A stretch of 64,000 bases of DNA from DASRAP01 sp964503275 (GTDB lineage Bacteria > Gemmatimonadota > Gemmatimonadetes > Gemmatimonadales > Gemmatimonadaceae): positions 87,117 to 151,116 of the forward strand of contig CAZCZO010000006.1 in NCBI GenBank assembly GCA_964503275.1, given 5' to 3'. Under the pieces are notes generated by a model. It did not search any database and had not been told where the DNA came from. It worked only from the letters and a program-made list of their open reading frames with translations. Shown here in pieces: positions 35,876-44,104 of this stretch. How positions within the stretch are numbered: position 1 is the stretch's first letter; each line of letters begins with the position of its first letter. The position numbers and the translations under genes are program-made.

Positions 35876-38353
35876 TCACACCGTGCGCATGAAGTGGCCA
35901 CGGGTGAAACGGGAGCCGACGAGCGGGCGCACCGCCGTCGGATCGGGGCGGTCGCCACGGGCGAGCGCGTCGAGTTGCGCACGATACCCGCGCACCAGCG
36001 CATCGATCGGGTCGCCCGGGACATTGAACACAAGCTGGATGCCGCGCACGCCGTTCCGCCACACGCCCGGCAGGAACTCGGATCCTTCGATGGGACGGGA
36101 GTGCAACAGGCGATTCCGACAGGCACTGTCGGTGGCCACGGGGAACACGTACCCCGCAGGATCCGTCAACTCGACGTTCGTATGCTTGGCGACGCACAGG
36201 TCGCGACAGGTCGTCGGCTCCCGATCGAACGCCGCTGAGAGCACGCAGTGCTCGATGGTCATGCCCTCGGGCCGCCCGTACAGCACGACATCGAATCCGC
36301 GTCCCTGCCAGGGTGCGGTCACGGCAGCGAGCTCGGCCGCCGTGAGTTCGATCGACGCCACGAGGCGTCGGACACCACGCGCGAAGAAGACGTCGGCCGT
36401 GTGCTGATTGAACACGTTCAGCGCGTAGTCGCCGACGACGTCCCGCCCCGCACGGGCGAACTCCACGGCCATACCGGCATGCCCGGTCTGCAGCGGCAGG
36501 TCCAGCGCCAGCCAGGGGGCGAGGGTCCGGCGTTCCGCGGATCGGACGATCGACGGCAGACGCAGCCGGACACGGACGCCCTGCGCCTGCAGCTCGCGCA
36601 CCGTTGCCGCGAGGCGCGCACGCGGCGGGGCCGGATGTCGCAGGAAGGGGTCGAAGACCACCTCGGTCGCGCCGGCCGCAGCGGCCACATGTGCGTCCTC
36701 GAGCCGATAGACGCTGGCGACCAGTCTGAATGCGGCAGTGGGGTCGTCCGCGCCGGGCGCCGGTGCCGTCGCGACGATCGACGCGATCCGCTCTTCGCGC
36801 GCTGCGCGAGCAGCATCGGACGCCCAGGTGCGTCGCTCGAGCAAGGTCGCGACGGCTTCCTGGCGCAGTTGATTCAGCGCCGAGACCGGGAGGAACACGT
36901 TCGGCGCCAGTGCGTCGGTGTCGAGGTCGCCCAGCGCGAAGGGCGAGGTCCCCAGCCGACCGAGCTGGGCCCGGAGCAGTTCCGCATCAAGCGCTCGCTG
37001 CGTCGCGGGGACGAGCGGCACGCTGCTGCGCACGGTCACGGTGTCCTCGCCCGACGTGAAGACCGCCTTGAGCGGAGCTCCCGGCTGGCCGAAGACCCGA
37101 ACGTCGAGCCGGAGGCGGCTGGCATCGGGGAGGGCGACGTCCGCGAACGAGGATCGCGCCGCGGAGTTGAGTGCGACGTCGAAGGAACGGATGACGCGCC
37201 AACCCACGGGGATGTCGTCGCGGGTCGCGATGGCCTGCTCCACTCCGCGGTCGCTGGAGGACAGGAGGCGCGCGCGCTCCACCGTGAAGCCGCGGGTCGC
37301 ATCCGGAGCGCCCGACTCGGGTGGCTCGAACCCCACGCCGTCCCCGACCGACAGTGCGGTGCGCACGCGCACGACGACCTCGCCGGGCGCGCGACCGATC
37401 ACCTCACCGAGCTCGACGCCGCGGTTGTCCGGGTGGGACCGCGTGATGTAGTCGCGGCCCGCCCGCCCACCGTACATCCCGCCCGTGAACCCGCGCGAGA
37501 AGATCTGGACGAGGGGTGTCGTGTCGGCCTCGGACAGCAACGGGGACTCCCCGCGCTCGACCCGGTCGAGCATGCTGCGGTAGGTGCGCGTCACCGTGGC
37601 GACATACTCCGGCTTCTTCTTGCGTCCCTCGACCTTCAGACAACCGATGCCCGCCGCAGCGATGGCGTCGAGATGCGCGTGAGCGGCCAGGTCGCGCGCC
37701 GAGATGAGGTAGCCGCGATCGAGCTCGGTGTCGTGATCGACATCCCTGAGCACGTAGTCCTTCCGGCAGGATTGCGCGCAGGCGCCGCGATTGGCACTGC
37801 GCTCCGAGATCATCCCCGACATGAAGCACTGGCCCGAGTAGCTGATGCACAGCGCCCCGTGGACGAATGACTCCAACCCGATCGCGGGCACCGCCGCGCG
37901 GATATCGCGGATATCATCGAGCGTGTTCTCGCGCGCGAGCACGACGCGCTCGATCCCGAGGTCCTGCATCAGCGCAGCACCGGAGGCATCGTGGACGGTC
38001 ATCTGGGTCGAGCCGTGCACCTCGAAGCCGGGATAGACCTGCCGGATGAGCCGGACGAGTCCGAGATCCTGCACGATCGCGGCGTCGATCCCGCGGTCGA
38101 TACACGCCCCCAGATGCGCGAGACAGTCCGCGAGCTCGTGCGGCTTGACCAGCGTGTTGAGGGTGAGGTAGACGCGGACACCGCGTTGGTGGGCCAGCCG
38201 GCACGCCCGCCCGAGATCCTCCAGGGTGATCTGCGCCCCGTCGTCGCGCGCGTTGAACCGCTCGGCACCGAGGTAGATCGCGTCCGCACCGTTGGCGATC
38301 GCCGCGCGCGCCGCGTCGAGCGACCCCGCGGGGGACAGGAGTTCAGGGACCAT
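35876..38353 (-). CDS. U32-family peptidase-like protein (RlhA/YhbU type)
   Basis: An 825-aa protein. The N-terminal U32 TIM-barrel has ELLSPAGSLDAARAAI and the family signature ESFVHGALCISYSGQCFMS, with Cys residues in RGACAQSCRKDY. A middle all-beta region follows (about 340-480). The C-terminal half looks like a second, degenerate U32 barrel ending with Cys pairs (TTCRDLC, SACRNRLL). Some U32 proteins are reclassified as RNA or ubiquinone hydroxylation factors (RlhA, UbiU/V) rather than peptidases. The start is ATG at 38353, because the upstream extension is not conserved. Confidence 0.88.
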   Translation of the reverse strand: MVPELLSPAGSLDAARAAIANGADAIYLGAERFNARDDGAQITLEDLGRACRLAHQRGVRVYLTLNTLVKPHELADCLAHLGACIDRGIDAAIVQDLGLVRLIRQVYPGFEVHGSTQMTVHDASGAALMQDLGIERVVLARENTLDDIRDIRAAVPAIGLESFVHGALCISYSGQCFMSGMISERSANRGACAQSCRKDYVLRDVDHDTELDRGYLISARDLAAHAHLDAIAAAGIGCLKVEGRKKKPEYVATVTRTYRSMLDRVERGESPLLSEADTTPLVQIFSRGFTGGMYGGRAGRDYITRSHPDNRGVELGEVIGRAPGEVVVRVRTALSVGDGVGFEPPESGAPDATRGFTVERARLLSSSDRGVEQAIATRDDIPVGWRVIRSFDVALNSAARSSFADVALPDASRLRLDVRVFGQPGAPLKAVFTSGEDTVTVRSSVPLVPATQRALDAELLRAQLGRLGTSPFALGDLDTDALAPNVFLPVSALNQLRQEAVATLLERRTWASDAARAAREERIASIVATAPAPGADDPTAAFRLVASVYRLEDAHVAAAAGATEVVFDPFLRHPAPPRARLAATVRELQAQGVRVRLRLPSIVRSAERRTLAPWLALDLPLQTGHAGMAVEFARAGRDVVGDYALNVFNQHTADVFFARGVRRLVASIELTAAELAAVTAPWQGRGFDVVLYGRPEGMTIEHCVLSAAFDREPTTCRDLCVAKHTNVELTDPAGYVFPVATDSACRNRLLHSRPIEGSEFLPGVWRNGVRGIQLVFNVPGDPIDALVRGYRAQLDALARGDRPDPTAVRPLVGSRFTRGHFMRTV

Positions 38354-38383
38354 CCTCAAAGTTACACTGGTCCCGGTGGCCTC

Positions 38384-38463
38384 GGAACCGACTGGGAACC
38401 GCGCGGGAACCGATTCGGACCGATCGGTCTTTGCTCCACGTGATCGCGAGTGACCGTCACTCG
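38384..38463 (+). promoter_or_regulatory. Candidate ECF-type promoter with triple GGAACCG and two palindromes
   Basis: Upstream of the fasciclin gene there are three copies of GGAACCG starting at 38384, 38395 and 38406, exactly 11 bp apart. The last, GGAAC, is followed after 16 bp by GTCTTT (38427-38432), matching the general ECF sigma pattern GGAAC-N16-GTC. A 12-bp palindrome GACCGATCGGTC (38418-38429) overlaps the -10. A 17-bp palindrome CGAGTGACCGTCACTCG (38447-38463) sits in the leader. No experiment supports this; it is motif recognition. Confidence 0.45.
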
Positions 38464-38500
38464 TGCGCGCGGATTCCCACCATTCGTTTGGAGGCAGAAC

Positions 38501-38983
38501 GTGAAGAAGCTGTTCACCACGCTGGCGCTCGTCGCCGCGACCACGGTCGGAGCCACGACCACGCAGGCGCAGGGTAAGGACATCGTCGAGACCGCGGTCG
38601 CGGCGGGCTCGTTCAAGACGCTCGTGGCCGCGGTGCAGGCTGCCGGGCTGGTCGAGACGCTCAAGGGCCCGGGCCCGTTCACGGTCTTCGCACCCACGGA
38701 TGAAGCCTTCGCGAAGCTGCCCGCTGGCACCGTTGAGGCGCTCCTGAAGGACAAGGCGAAGCTCACGGCCATCCTGACGTACCACGTCGTCGCTGGCAAG
38801 GTCATGGCCGCGGATGCGGTGAAGCTCACGGAGGCGAAGACGGTCAACGGCGCGGCGGCGAAGATCTCGGTGATGGGCGGCAAGGCGATGATCGGCTCGG
38901 CGCACATCGTGTCCACGGACATCGCGGCCAGCAACGGCGTGATCCACGTGATCGACACGGTCCTGCTCCCGCCGCAGGACTGA
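38501..38983 (+). CDS. Exported fasciclin-domain protein
   Basis: A 160-aa protein: signal peptide residues 1-24 (ends TTQAQ), then a single FAS1 domain with the H1 and H2 motifs (GPFTVFAPTDEAFAKLPAG; ILTYHVVAGKVMAAD) and a C-terminal NGVIHVIDTVLLPP. FAS1 domains mediate adhesion or small-ligand binding in the envelope. The GTG at 38501 is preceded by a good Shine-Dalgarno (TTTGGAGGCAGAAC), unusual in this window. It is divergent from the U32 gene. Confidence 0.93.
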   Translation: MKKLFTTLALVAATTVGATTTQAQGKDIVETAVAAGSFKTLVAAVQAAGLVETLKGPGPFTVFAPTDEAFAKLPAGTVEALLKDKAKLTAILTYHVVAGKVMAADAVKLTEAKTVNGAAAKISVMGGKAMIGSAHIVSTDIAASNGVIHVIDTVLLPPQD

Positions 38984-39013
38984 TCACGGGCGACCGGTCG
39001 GGGACCGGCCGGC

Positions 39014-39046
39014 GACGGGTCGGGCGCATCGCGCGTCCGACCCGTC
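39014..39046 (+). terminator. Hairpin after the fasciclin gene
   Basis: A perfect 10-bp stem, GACGGGTCGG/CCGACCCGTC, with a 13-nt loop that can extend the pairing, begins 30 bp after the stop codon. There is no U-tract. It is a probable terminator or mRNA-stabilising structure. Confidence 0.5.
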
Positions 39047-39111
39047 GTGCGTTCCGGCGTGAAACCTGCGACGCGGCGTCCCTCGTAGGGGGTGACAACG
39101 GAGGAACTACG

Positions 39112-39405
39112 ATGTTCGAACTTCTCGGCCTCGGCCTGTCGATCGCCGGCGTGATCGCGGCGCATCAGCTCACTCGTGGATTCGTGCGGGCGCGCCTGCG
39201 CTACGTCGATGCCGTGCTGACGGCCCGCGCGCCGTGGATCGCCGCCGCGGGTGCGGCCCTCGTGGCGATCCCGCTCTGTGCGCTGCTCCCACTGCCATTC
39301 GTCGGGATCGGGACCGGGCTCCTGATCGCGGCTGGCGTGGGCGCCGGTGTCCGCGCCGGGGCCCGCGACATCACGGGTGCCTCGCGCTACCTGAGCGGGT
39401 CCTGA
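39112..39405 (+). CDS. Hypothetical 97-aa membrane protein
   Basis: No family recognised. It has two or three hydrophobic helices (residues 3-20, 41-62 and 62-85) separated by an Arg-rich loop (TRGFVRARLRY). A clear Shine-Dalgarno GGAGGAAC precedes the ATG. The last 19 bp overlap the end of the convergent 62-aa membrane gene. Confidence 0.7.
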   Translation: MFELLGLGLSIAGVIAAHQLTRGFVRARLRYVDAVLTARAPWIAAAGAALVAIPLCALLPLPFVGIGTGLLIAAGVGAGVRAGARDITGASRYLSGS

Positions 39406-39575
39406 CCGCGCGCGCGCCGTCGCTGGCCCCGCTCGACGAATCGAAGCCCCCAGGCGACCGCCGCGCACCCGATGCCGATCCAGCGCAGCAGGTCCTGATC
39501 GTTCCGCACCCCGACGAAGAAGATCAACACGCCGACGATGGCGAGCAGGAGCTTCGCGATCGTGACCGGGGTCAT
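39387..39575 (-). CDS. Hypothetical 62-aa membrane protein
   Basis: No family recognised. Two hydrophobic segments (residues 6-23 and about 31-46) precede a strongly basic tail (RGQRRRARGQ). The ATG overlaps the stop of the AtuA-like C-domain gene (ATGA), so it is the last gene of the aspS-to-here run. Its tail overlaps the convergent 97-aa gene by 19 bp. Confidence 0.6.
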   Translation of the reverse strand: MTPVTIAKLLLAIVGVLIFFVGVRNDQDLLRWIGIGCAAVAWGLRFVERGQRRRARGQDPLR

Positions 39576-39928
39576 TCGGCGATCGTGGGCAGACCCAGCG
39601 CGGCCACGGTCGCGGGGTCCACCTCGAGCACCATGCGCAAGAGCGCCGTGGAATAGACCTTGCCCTGCGCGTCGGTCTTGAGCGACAGCGTCCCGCCGCC
39701 ATCGAGTGCGCCGTGGAGCAGGAAGTTGAGCGCATGGAGATTCGGCAGCACGAATCGATCCACCCCACCCGCGATGACCCCGGCGAAGTGCGCGGCGACG
39801 CGCTCCCGCGTCAGCAGCGACTCCAGCACCGGGTACCACTCGGGACGCAGCGCGATCACTCCGACGTTCGCGGTGTCACCCTTGTCCCCGCTCCGGGCAT
39901 GCGCGATATCGAGCAGTCGGACCCTCAT
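39572..39928 (-). CDS. AtuA-like C-terminal (ferredoxin-fold) domain protein
   Basis: A 118-aa protein carrying the motif ARSGDKGDTANVGVIALR (residues 11-28), the hallmark of the C-terminal domain found fused to DUF1446/AtuA proteins in other organisms. Here it is a separate gene whose ATG overlaps the AtuA stop (ATGA). It probably forms a complex with the upstream protein. Function unknown beyond this association. Confidence 0.82.
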   Translation of the reverse strand: MRVRLLDIAHARSGDKGDTANVGVIALRPEWYPVLESLLTRERVAAHFAGVIAGGVDRFVLPNLHALNFLLHGALDGGGTLSLKTDAQGKVYSTALLRMVLEVDPATVAALGLPTIAE

Positions 39929-41292
39929 TGGCGGATCTCCACGGTCGGAGTGACGACGCGCTTGTCGATGAGCGCGGGCCAATAGGCCACGATCTCCTCG
40001 ACCTTGGGCCGCCCACCTGCGAAGCCCGTCACGCTCGGCGGACCATTCAGTACCAGCGGCACGATCTCGCGTGTGAAGCGTTCGACGGCCGCACGGTCGT
40101 GACCACGCACCCCGATGCGGAACTGCACTTCCGGGAGATCCGGCAGCACGGGCCCCGCGAGCGATCCATGCGTCGCGCCAGCGCCCACGAACTCCGTGAG
40201 GATCGTATCGAAGCGCAGCCCGAGCCGGTCCAGTCGCTCGCGCAGGACGCGATCGGCCAGCTGGGCCTTCTCCACGGCATCCGGCCAGGCGTAGACCAGA
40301 CTGCCGACCGCCTTCCAGCCATCGCGATACGCGATCGAGACCTTGAGCGAGTCGGTGGGCGGCGCGCCCCGGATCCCGGAGACATGCACGCGATCCGGAC
40401 CATCGTCGGCCAGGCGGATGGAGGTGAAGTCCGCGATCACGTCGGGGGTGATGTAGCGGTGCGGATCGCCCATTTCGTACAGCAACTGCTCACTCACCGA
40501 TGGGATGCTCACACGGCCGCCGGTCCCGGGGTGCTTGGTGACGGTGAAGGATCCATCGGCGCGCGCGTCCACGATGGGGTATCCCACGTTCGCCAGATCG
40601 GGGATCGAACGCCAATCGTGCAGGCAGTTGCCGCCGGAGCTCTGCGCCCCGCACTCCAAGATGTGGCCCGCGATGATCCCGGCGGCCAGCTGGTCCCACG
40701 CATCGTCCGCCCAACCGAACTCGTAGCGCAGCGGGGCCATCGTGAGCGCCGTGTCGGTCGAGCGCCCCGTGATCACGATCTGCGCACCACCGCGCAACGC
40801 CTCGACGATCGGCGTGGACCCGATATATGCATTGGCCGCGAGCACACGGTCGCGCACCTCGCTCAGCGGCGCGCCGGTGTCCATGTTCGCCAACGGATGT
40901 CCGGTCGCCAGCAACTCGTCGAGCCGCGGGAGCAGGTCGTCGCCGGTCACGACCCCGAGTCGGAGTCGGCCCCGCTGGCCCATCGAGGTCGCCAGCGCCA
41001 GCAGGGCGTCCGCACAGGCCGGAGGGTTCACGCCGCCCGCGTTCGCGATCACCTTGACGCCACGCTCGAGCACCGCGGGCAACACGCCCTCCATGGCGCC
41101 GATGAAGTCCCGGGCATACCCCATCCGCGGATCGCGCTCCTTCTGCTTCTGCACGATCGACATCGTCACTTCGGCGAGGTAGTCGAGCATCAGATAGTCG
41201 ACGGGACCCTGCTCCACCTGCCGCTTGGGAGCCTCGGGCCAGTCACCCCAGAATCCTTGGCCTGAGGCGACACGGACGATGCGATCGGTCAT
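39925..41292 (-). CDS. Acyclic terpene utilisation AtuA/DUF1446 family protein
   Basis: A 455-aa DUF1446 protein. Conserved segments are VASGQGFWGDWPEAP at the N-terminus, DYLMLDYLAEVTM, KVIANAGGVNPPAC, ITGRSTDTAL, and ECGAQSSGGNC. AtuA is needed for citronellol/geraniol use in Pseudomonas, but its reaction is not established. It lies between an acyl-CoA carboxylase beta gene and its own split-off C-terminal domain, with ATGA overlaps at both ends. This supports a role in branched acyl-CoA metabolism. Confidence 0.9.
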   Translation of the reverse strand: MTDRIVRVASGQGFWGDWPEAPKRQVEQGPVDYLMLDYLAEVTMSIVQKQKERDPRMGYARDFIGAMEGVLPAVLERGVKVIANAGGVNPPACADALLALATSMGQRGRLRLGVVTGDDLLPRLDELLATGHPLANMDTGAPLSEVRDRVLAANAYIGSTPIVEALRGGAQIVITGRSTDTALTMAPLRYEFGWADDAWDQLAAGIIAGHILECGAQSSGGNCLHDWRSIPDLANVGYPIVDARADGSFTVTKHPGTGGRVSIPSVSEQLLYEMGDPHRYITPDVIADFTSIRLADDGPDRVHVSGIRGAPPTDSLKVSIAYRDGWKAVGSLVYAWPDAVEKAQLADRVLRERLDRLGLRFDTILTEFVGAGATHGSLAGPVLPDLPEVQFRIGVRGHDRAAVERFTREIVPLVLNGPPSVTGFAGGRPKVEEIVAYWPALIDKRVVTPTVEIRQ

Positions 41293-42899
41293 CGGGAGAG
41301 CGGGGCGAGGGGAGGCAGGACGAAAGGACCCACGTGCGGTGCCGGGTTCTGCAGCGCAGCGCGCAGCGCCATCGCGAGCACCGGGCGCGTGTCCTCAGGA
41401 TGGATGATCGCATCCACGAATCCGCGGGCCGCAGCGGTGCGCGCATCCAGCTGGTGTTCGTAGTCGGCGCGCATGGCCGCGATCGCCGCCTCGGTGGCCG
41501 CATCGAGCGGCGTGCCGGCCGCCTTCGCGGCAGCGATCGCCGGGCCGTGCACGGCCTGCACCGCGCTCTCGCCTTCCATGACCGCCATCCGCCCCGTGGG
41601 CCACGAGAAGATGAAGTCCGGATCGAAGCCCTGACCGGCCATCGCGTAGTAGCCCGCTCCGGAGGCGTGATTGACCGTCAGCACCAGCTTGGGGACCGCG
41701 GCCGTGGCCATCGCTTCGACGAAGCGTGCGCCGGCACGGATGATCCCGCTGTGCTCCGCGTCCGGGCCGACCATGAACCCCGACACATCCTGGATGAACA
41801 GCAGCGGCAGCCCCTGACGATCGCAGCGCTCGATGAAGTACGCGATCTTCTCCGCGGATTCGGTGTAGATGATGCCGCCGAAGCGGGGACGCGTGCCCGG
41901 CGCCCCCTTGAGCAGCCCACGGTGATTCAGGATGATGCCGACGGGAATCCCCTCGATCCGGGCATCCCCGCAGATCATCTCGCCGGCGCGGTCGGGCTGG
42001 AACTCGTCGAGGTGGCCACCGTCCACGAGCGCCGTGAGGATCCCCCGGACGTCGTACGGCATCCGGTGGTCGCTCGGCAGCAGGTCGTACCACGATTCTG
42101 CGGCCGCACGTGGGGCCACGGGTGCCTGCGCCTGCACGGGATGTCCCGCGGGGAGTCGCGCGATCAATGCGCGCAGGTGGGCGAGGCAAGCCGGGTCGTC
42201 CTCCGCCTCGTAATGCGCGACCCCGCTCACGGTCGTGTGCGTGTGGGCGCCCCCCAGGGATTCGCCATCGATGACCTGTCCGGTCGCGCCCTTGACGAGG
42301 TTCGGCCCGCCGAGGCCCATGAACGAGGTGCCCTTCACCATCAGGATCACATCACTCAGCGCGGGCAGGTAGGCGCCGCCAGCGATGCACGGCCCCATCA
42401 CCGCGGCCAGCTGCGGGATCCGCAGGTAGCGCCGCATGATCGAGTTGTAGTAGAAGATGCGCGCGGCGCCGTACTGCCCGGGGAACACGCCCTCCTGGTA
42501 CGGCAGATTGACGCCGGCCGAATCCACGAGATACACGATGGGCACGCGACAGCGCATCGCGATCTCCTGTGCGCGCAGGATCTTCGCGATCGTTTCGGGC
42601 CACCACGATCCGGCCTTCACCGTGGCGTCGTTCGCCACGACGACGACCTCACGGCCTTCCACCATCGCGATGCCGGTGATCACCCCGGCGGCGGGCGCCT
42701 GCCCGTCATAGCGGTCGTGGGCCACCAGGAGGCCGATCTCGAGGAACCGACTCCCGGGGTCGCGCAGGATGTCGATGCGCTCGCGGGCCGTGAGCTTGCC
42801 CTGCGCGTGCTGTCGGGCGGCCTTCTCGGCTCCGCCACCAGCATGCAGTCGGGCCTCGAGCTCGCGCACCGCCGCGCTGAGCTCGCGGAGTCGCGACAT
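41289..42899 (-). CDS. Acyl-CoA carboxylase carboxyltransferase (beta) subunit
   Basis: A 536-aa carboxyltransferase of the propionyl/methylcrotonyl/geranyl-CoA carboxylase group. The N-terminal crotonase-like half has GKLTARERIDILRDPGS, DSAGVNLPYQEGVFP and GPCIAGGAYLPAL. The C-terminal half has LFIQDVSGFMVG and GAGYYAMAGQGFDPDFIFSWP. The DSAGVNLPYQ and GAYLPALSD segments look closest to the methylcrotonyl/geranyl-CoA type. No biotin-carboxylase alpha subunit is in the window. The ATG overlaps the B12-subunit stop by one base. Confidence 0.92.
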   Translation of the reverse strand: MSRLRELSAAVRELEARLHAGGGAEKAARQHAQGKLTARERIDILRDPGSRFLEIGLLVAHDRYDGQAPAAGVITGIAMVEGREVVVVANDATVKAGSWWPETIAKILRAQEIAMRCRVPIVYLVDSAGVNLPYQEGVFPGQYGAARIFYYNSIMRRYLRIPQLAAVMGPCIAGGAYLPALSDVILMVKGTSFMGLGGPNLVKGATGQVIDGESLGGAHTHTTVSGVAHYEAEDDPACLAHLRALIARLPAGHPVQAQAPVAPRAAAESWYDLLPSDHRMPYDVRGILTALVDGGHLDEFQPDRAGEMICGDARIEGIPVGIILNHRGLLKGAPGTRPRFGGIIYTESAEKIAYFIERCDRQGLPLLFIQDVSGFMVGPDAEHSGIIRAGARFVEAMATAAVPKLVLTVNHASGAGYYAMAGQGFDPDFIFSWPTGRMAVMEGESAVQAVHGPAIAAAKAAGTPLDAATEAAIAAMRADYEHQLDARTAAARGFVDAIIHPEDTRPVLAMALRAALQNPAPHVGPFVLPPLAPLSR

Positions 42900-43312
42900 C
42901 AGGCGTCCTGCCGCTCGCGCTCCGCGAACCAGCCGCGAATGTAGTCCACGAGGTCCTGCGTGACGGTCCCCGGCCCGAAGAGCCGTCCCACCCCCATCGC
43001 CGACAACGCGTCCATGTCCTCCTGCGGGATGATGCCGCCTCCGGTGATCAGGATGTCATCGCGGCCGGACTCGCGGAGGAGGCCGAGGATGCGGGGGAAA
43101 AGGGTCATGTGCGCGCCACTGAGGATGGAGAGCCCCACCACATCCACATCCTCCTGGATCGCGGCGGTCGCGATCATCTCCGGCGTCTGATGCAGGCCGG
43201 TGTAGATGACCTCCATGCCGGCATCACGCAACGCAGCGGCGACGACCTTTGCGCCGCGGTCGTGCCCGTCGAGGCCGGGCTTGGCCACCAATACTCGGAT
43301 CGGTCGAGACAT
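42899..43312 (-). CDS. Acyl-CoA mutase small (cobalamin-binding) subunit
   Basis: A 137-aa stand-alone B12-binding domain with the base-off/His-on motif D15-G-H17-D-R-G20, then GLSILSGAHM and GGGIIPQED that line the cobalamin tail. Its size matches IcmB-type small subunits (about 136 aa in Streptomyces). It would pair with the large subunit at 45911-47605, which lacks a B12 domain. It is separated from that gene by an antiporter and a methyltransferase, and starts 39 bp after the latter. Confidence 0.92.
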   Translation of the reverse strand: MSRPIRVLVAKPGLDGHDRGAKVVAAALRDAGMEVIYTGLHQTPEMIATAAIQEDVDVVGLSILSGAHMTLFPRILGLLRESGRDDILITGGGIIPQEDMDALSAMGVGRLFGPGTVTQDLVDYIRGWFAERERQDA

Positions 43313-43351
43313 TCCTGAAATCTACCTTGGGGCCATGACCGTGACAACGCG

Positions 43352-44104
43352 TTACGCGGCCCGTTGCCCGACGAGCAGCATCTCGCCACTGTGGCGCCGC
43401 ACGGGGTGATCGCGATAGCCGTCGAACACCTCGGTCACGAGCAGCCCCTGCTGCGCCGCGAGTGCGGCCAGCTCGGAGGGGCTGTACAGCCGCAGCCGAT
43501 ACGCCCGCCGCGCGACCTTGGCGCCACGGCGGAGCTGCACGTGGACGTCGAGGAGTCCGCTGACGGGATCGAATCGCCGTTCATGGAGCACCAGCACGCC
43601 GTCGGGGGACTCCCACCAGTCCTTCTCGATGAAGCGGGCCATGATGCCATCGCGGTTCGCCGCGTGCAGGATGAAGCGCCCTTCCGGGCGCAGGCATCGC
43701 GCGTAGCCCGCCAATACTGCCGCATCCTCCGCGCGCGTGGCGAAGAACCCGAACGACGCCCCCAGACTGACGATGCCATCGAAACGCCCGGACCACCGCG
43801 CGGGCAGCCGGCGCATGTCGCCGCGGACGAAGCGGGCCGACGTCGGAAGCCCCGCGGCATGCTCCAGCAGACGCGGCGAGTGATCCACCCCGGTCACCGC
43901 ATATCCCGCCTCGGCCAGGAGGCGCGCATGGCGACCTTGCCCGCAGGGGCAATCCAAGACCTTCGCCCCGACCGGGAGGCCCAGCACCTCGATCGCCCGC
44001 GCGACCTCTGGCCGATCGCGGCCCTCGCCGAACATGGGAGCGTGCTCTACGAGGTACTCATCGTCGAAGTACCCATCCCACCACTGCGCACTGACCTGGG
44101 TCAT
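43352..44104 (-). CDS. Class I SAM-dependent methyltransferase
   Basis: A 250-aa methyltransferase with SAM motif I VLDCPCGQGRHARLLAEAGY (about residues 49-68), an acidic residue after beta-2 (GVDHSP), and motif II FDGIVSLGASFG. A methyltransferase-11/25-like core. The substrate cannot be predicted. The ATG overlaps the antiporter stop (ATGA). Confidence 0.87.
   Translation of the reverse strand: MTQVSAQWWDGYFDDEYLVEHAPMFGEGRDRPEVARAIEVLGLPVGAKVLDCPCGQGRHARLLAEAGYAVTGVDHSPRLLEHAAGLPTSARFVRGDMRRLPARWSGRFDGIVSLGASFGFFATRAEDAAVLAGYARCLRPEGRFILHAANRDGIMARFIEKDWWESPDGVLVLHERRFDPVSGLLDVHVQLRRGAKVARRAYRLRLYSPSELAALAAQQGLLVTEVFDGYRDHPVRRHSGEMLLVGQRAA

Noticed and set aside
36248..37870. 540-codon plus-strand open frame opposite the U32 gene
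   Set aside because: Shadow of the U32 coding frame; composition and lack of motifs argue against a real protein.
38354..38947. Upstream extension of the U32 gene giving a 1023-residue protein
   Set aside because: It crosses the divergent fasciclin gene antisense; the conserved start MVPELLSPAGS lies at 38353.
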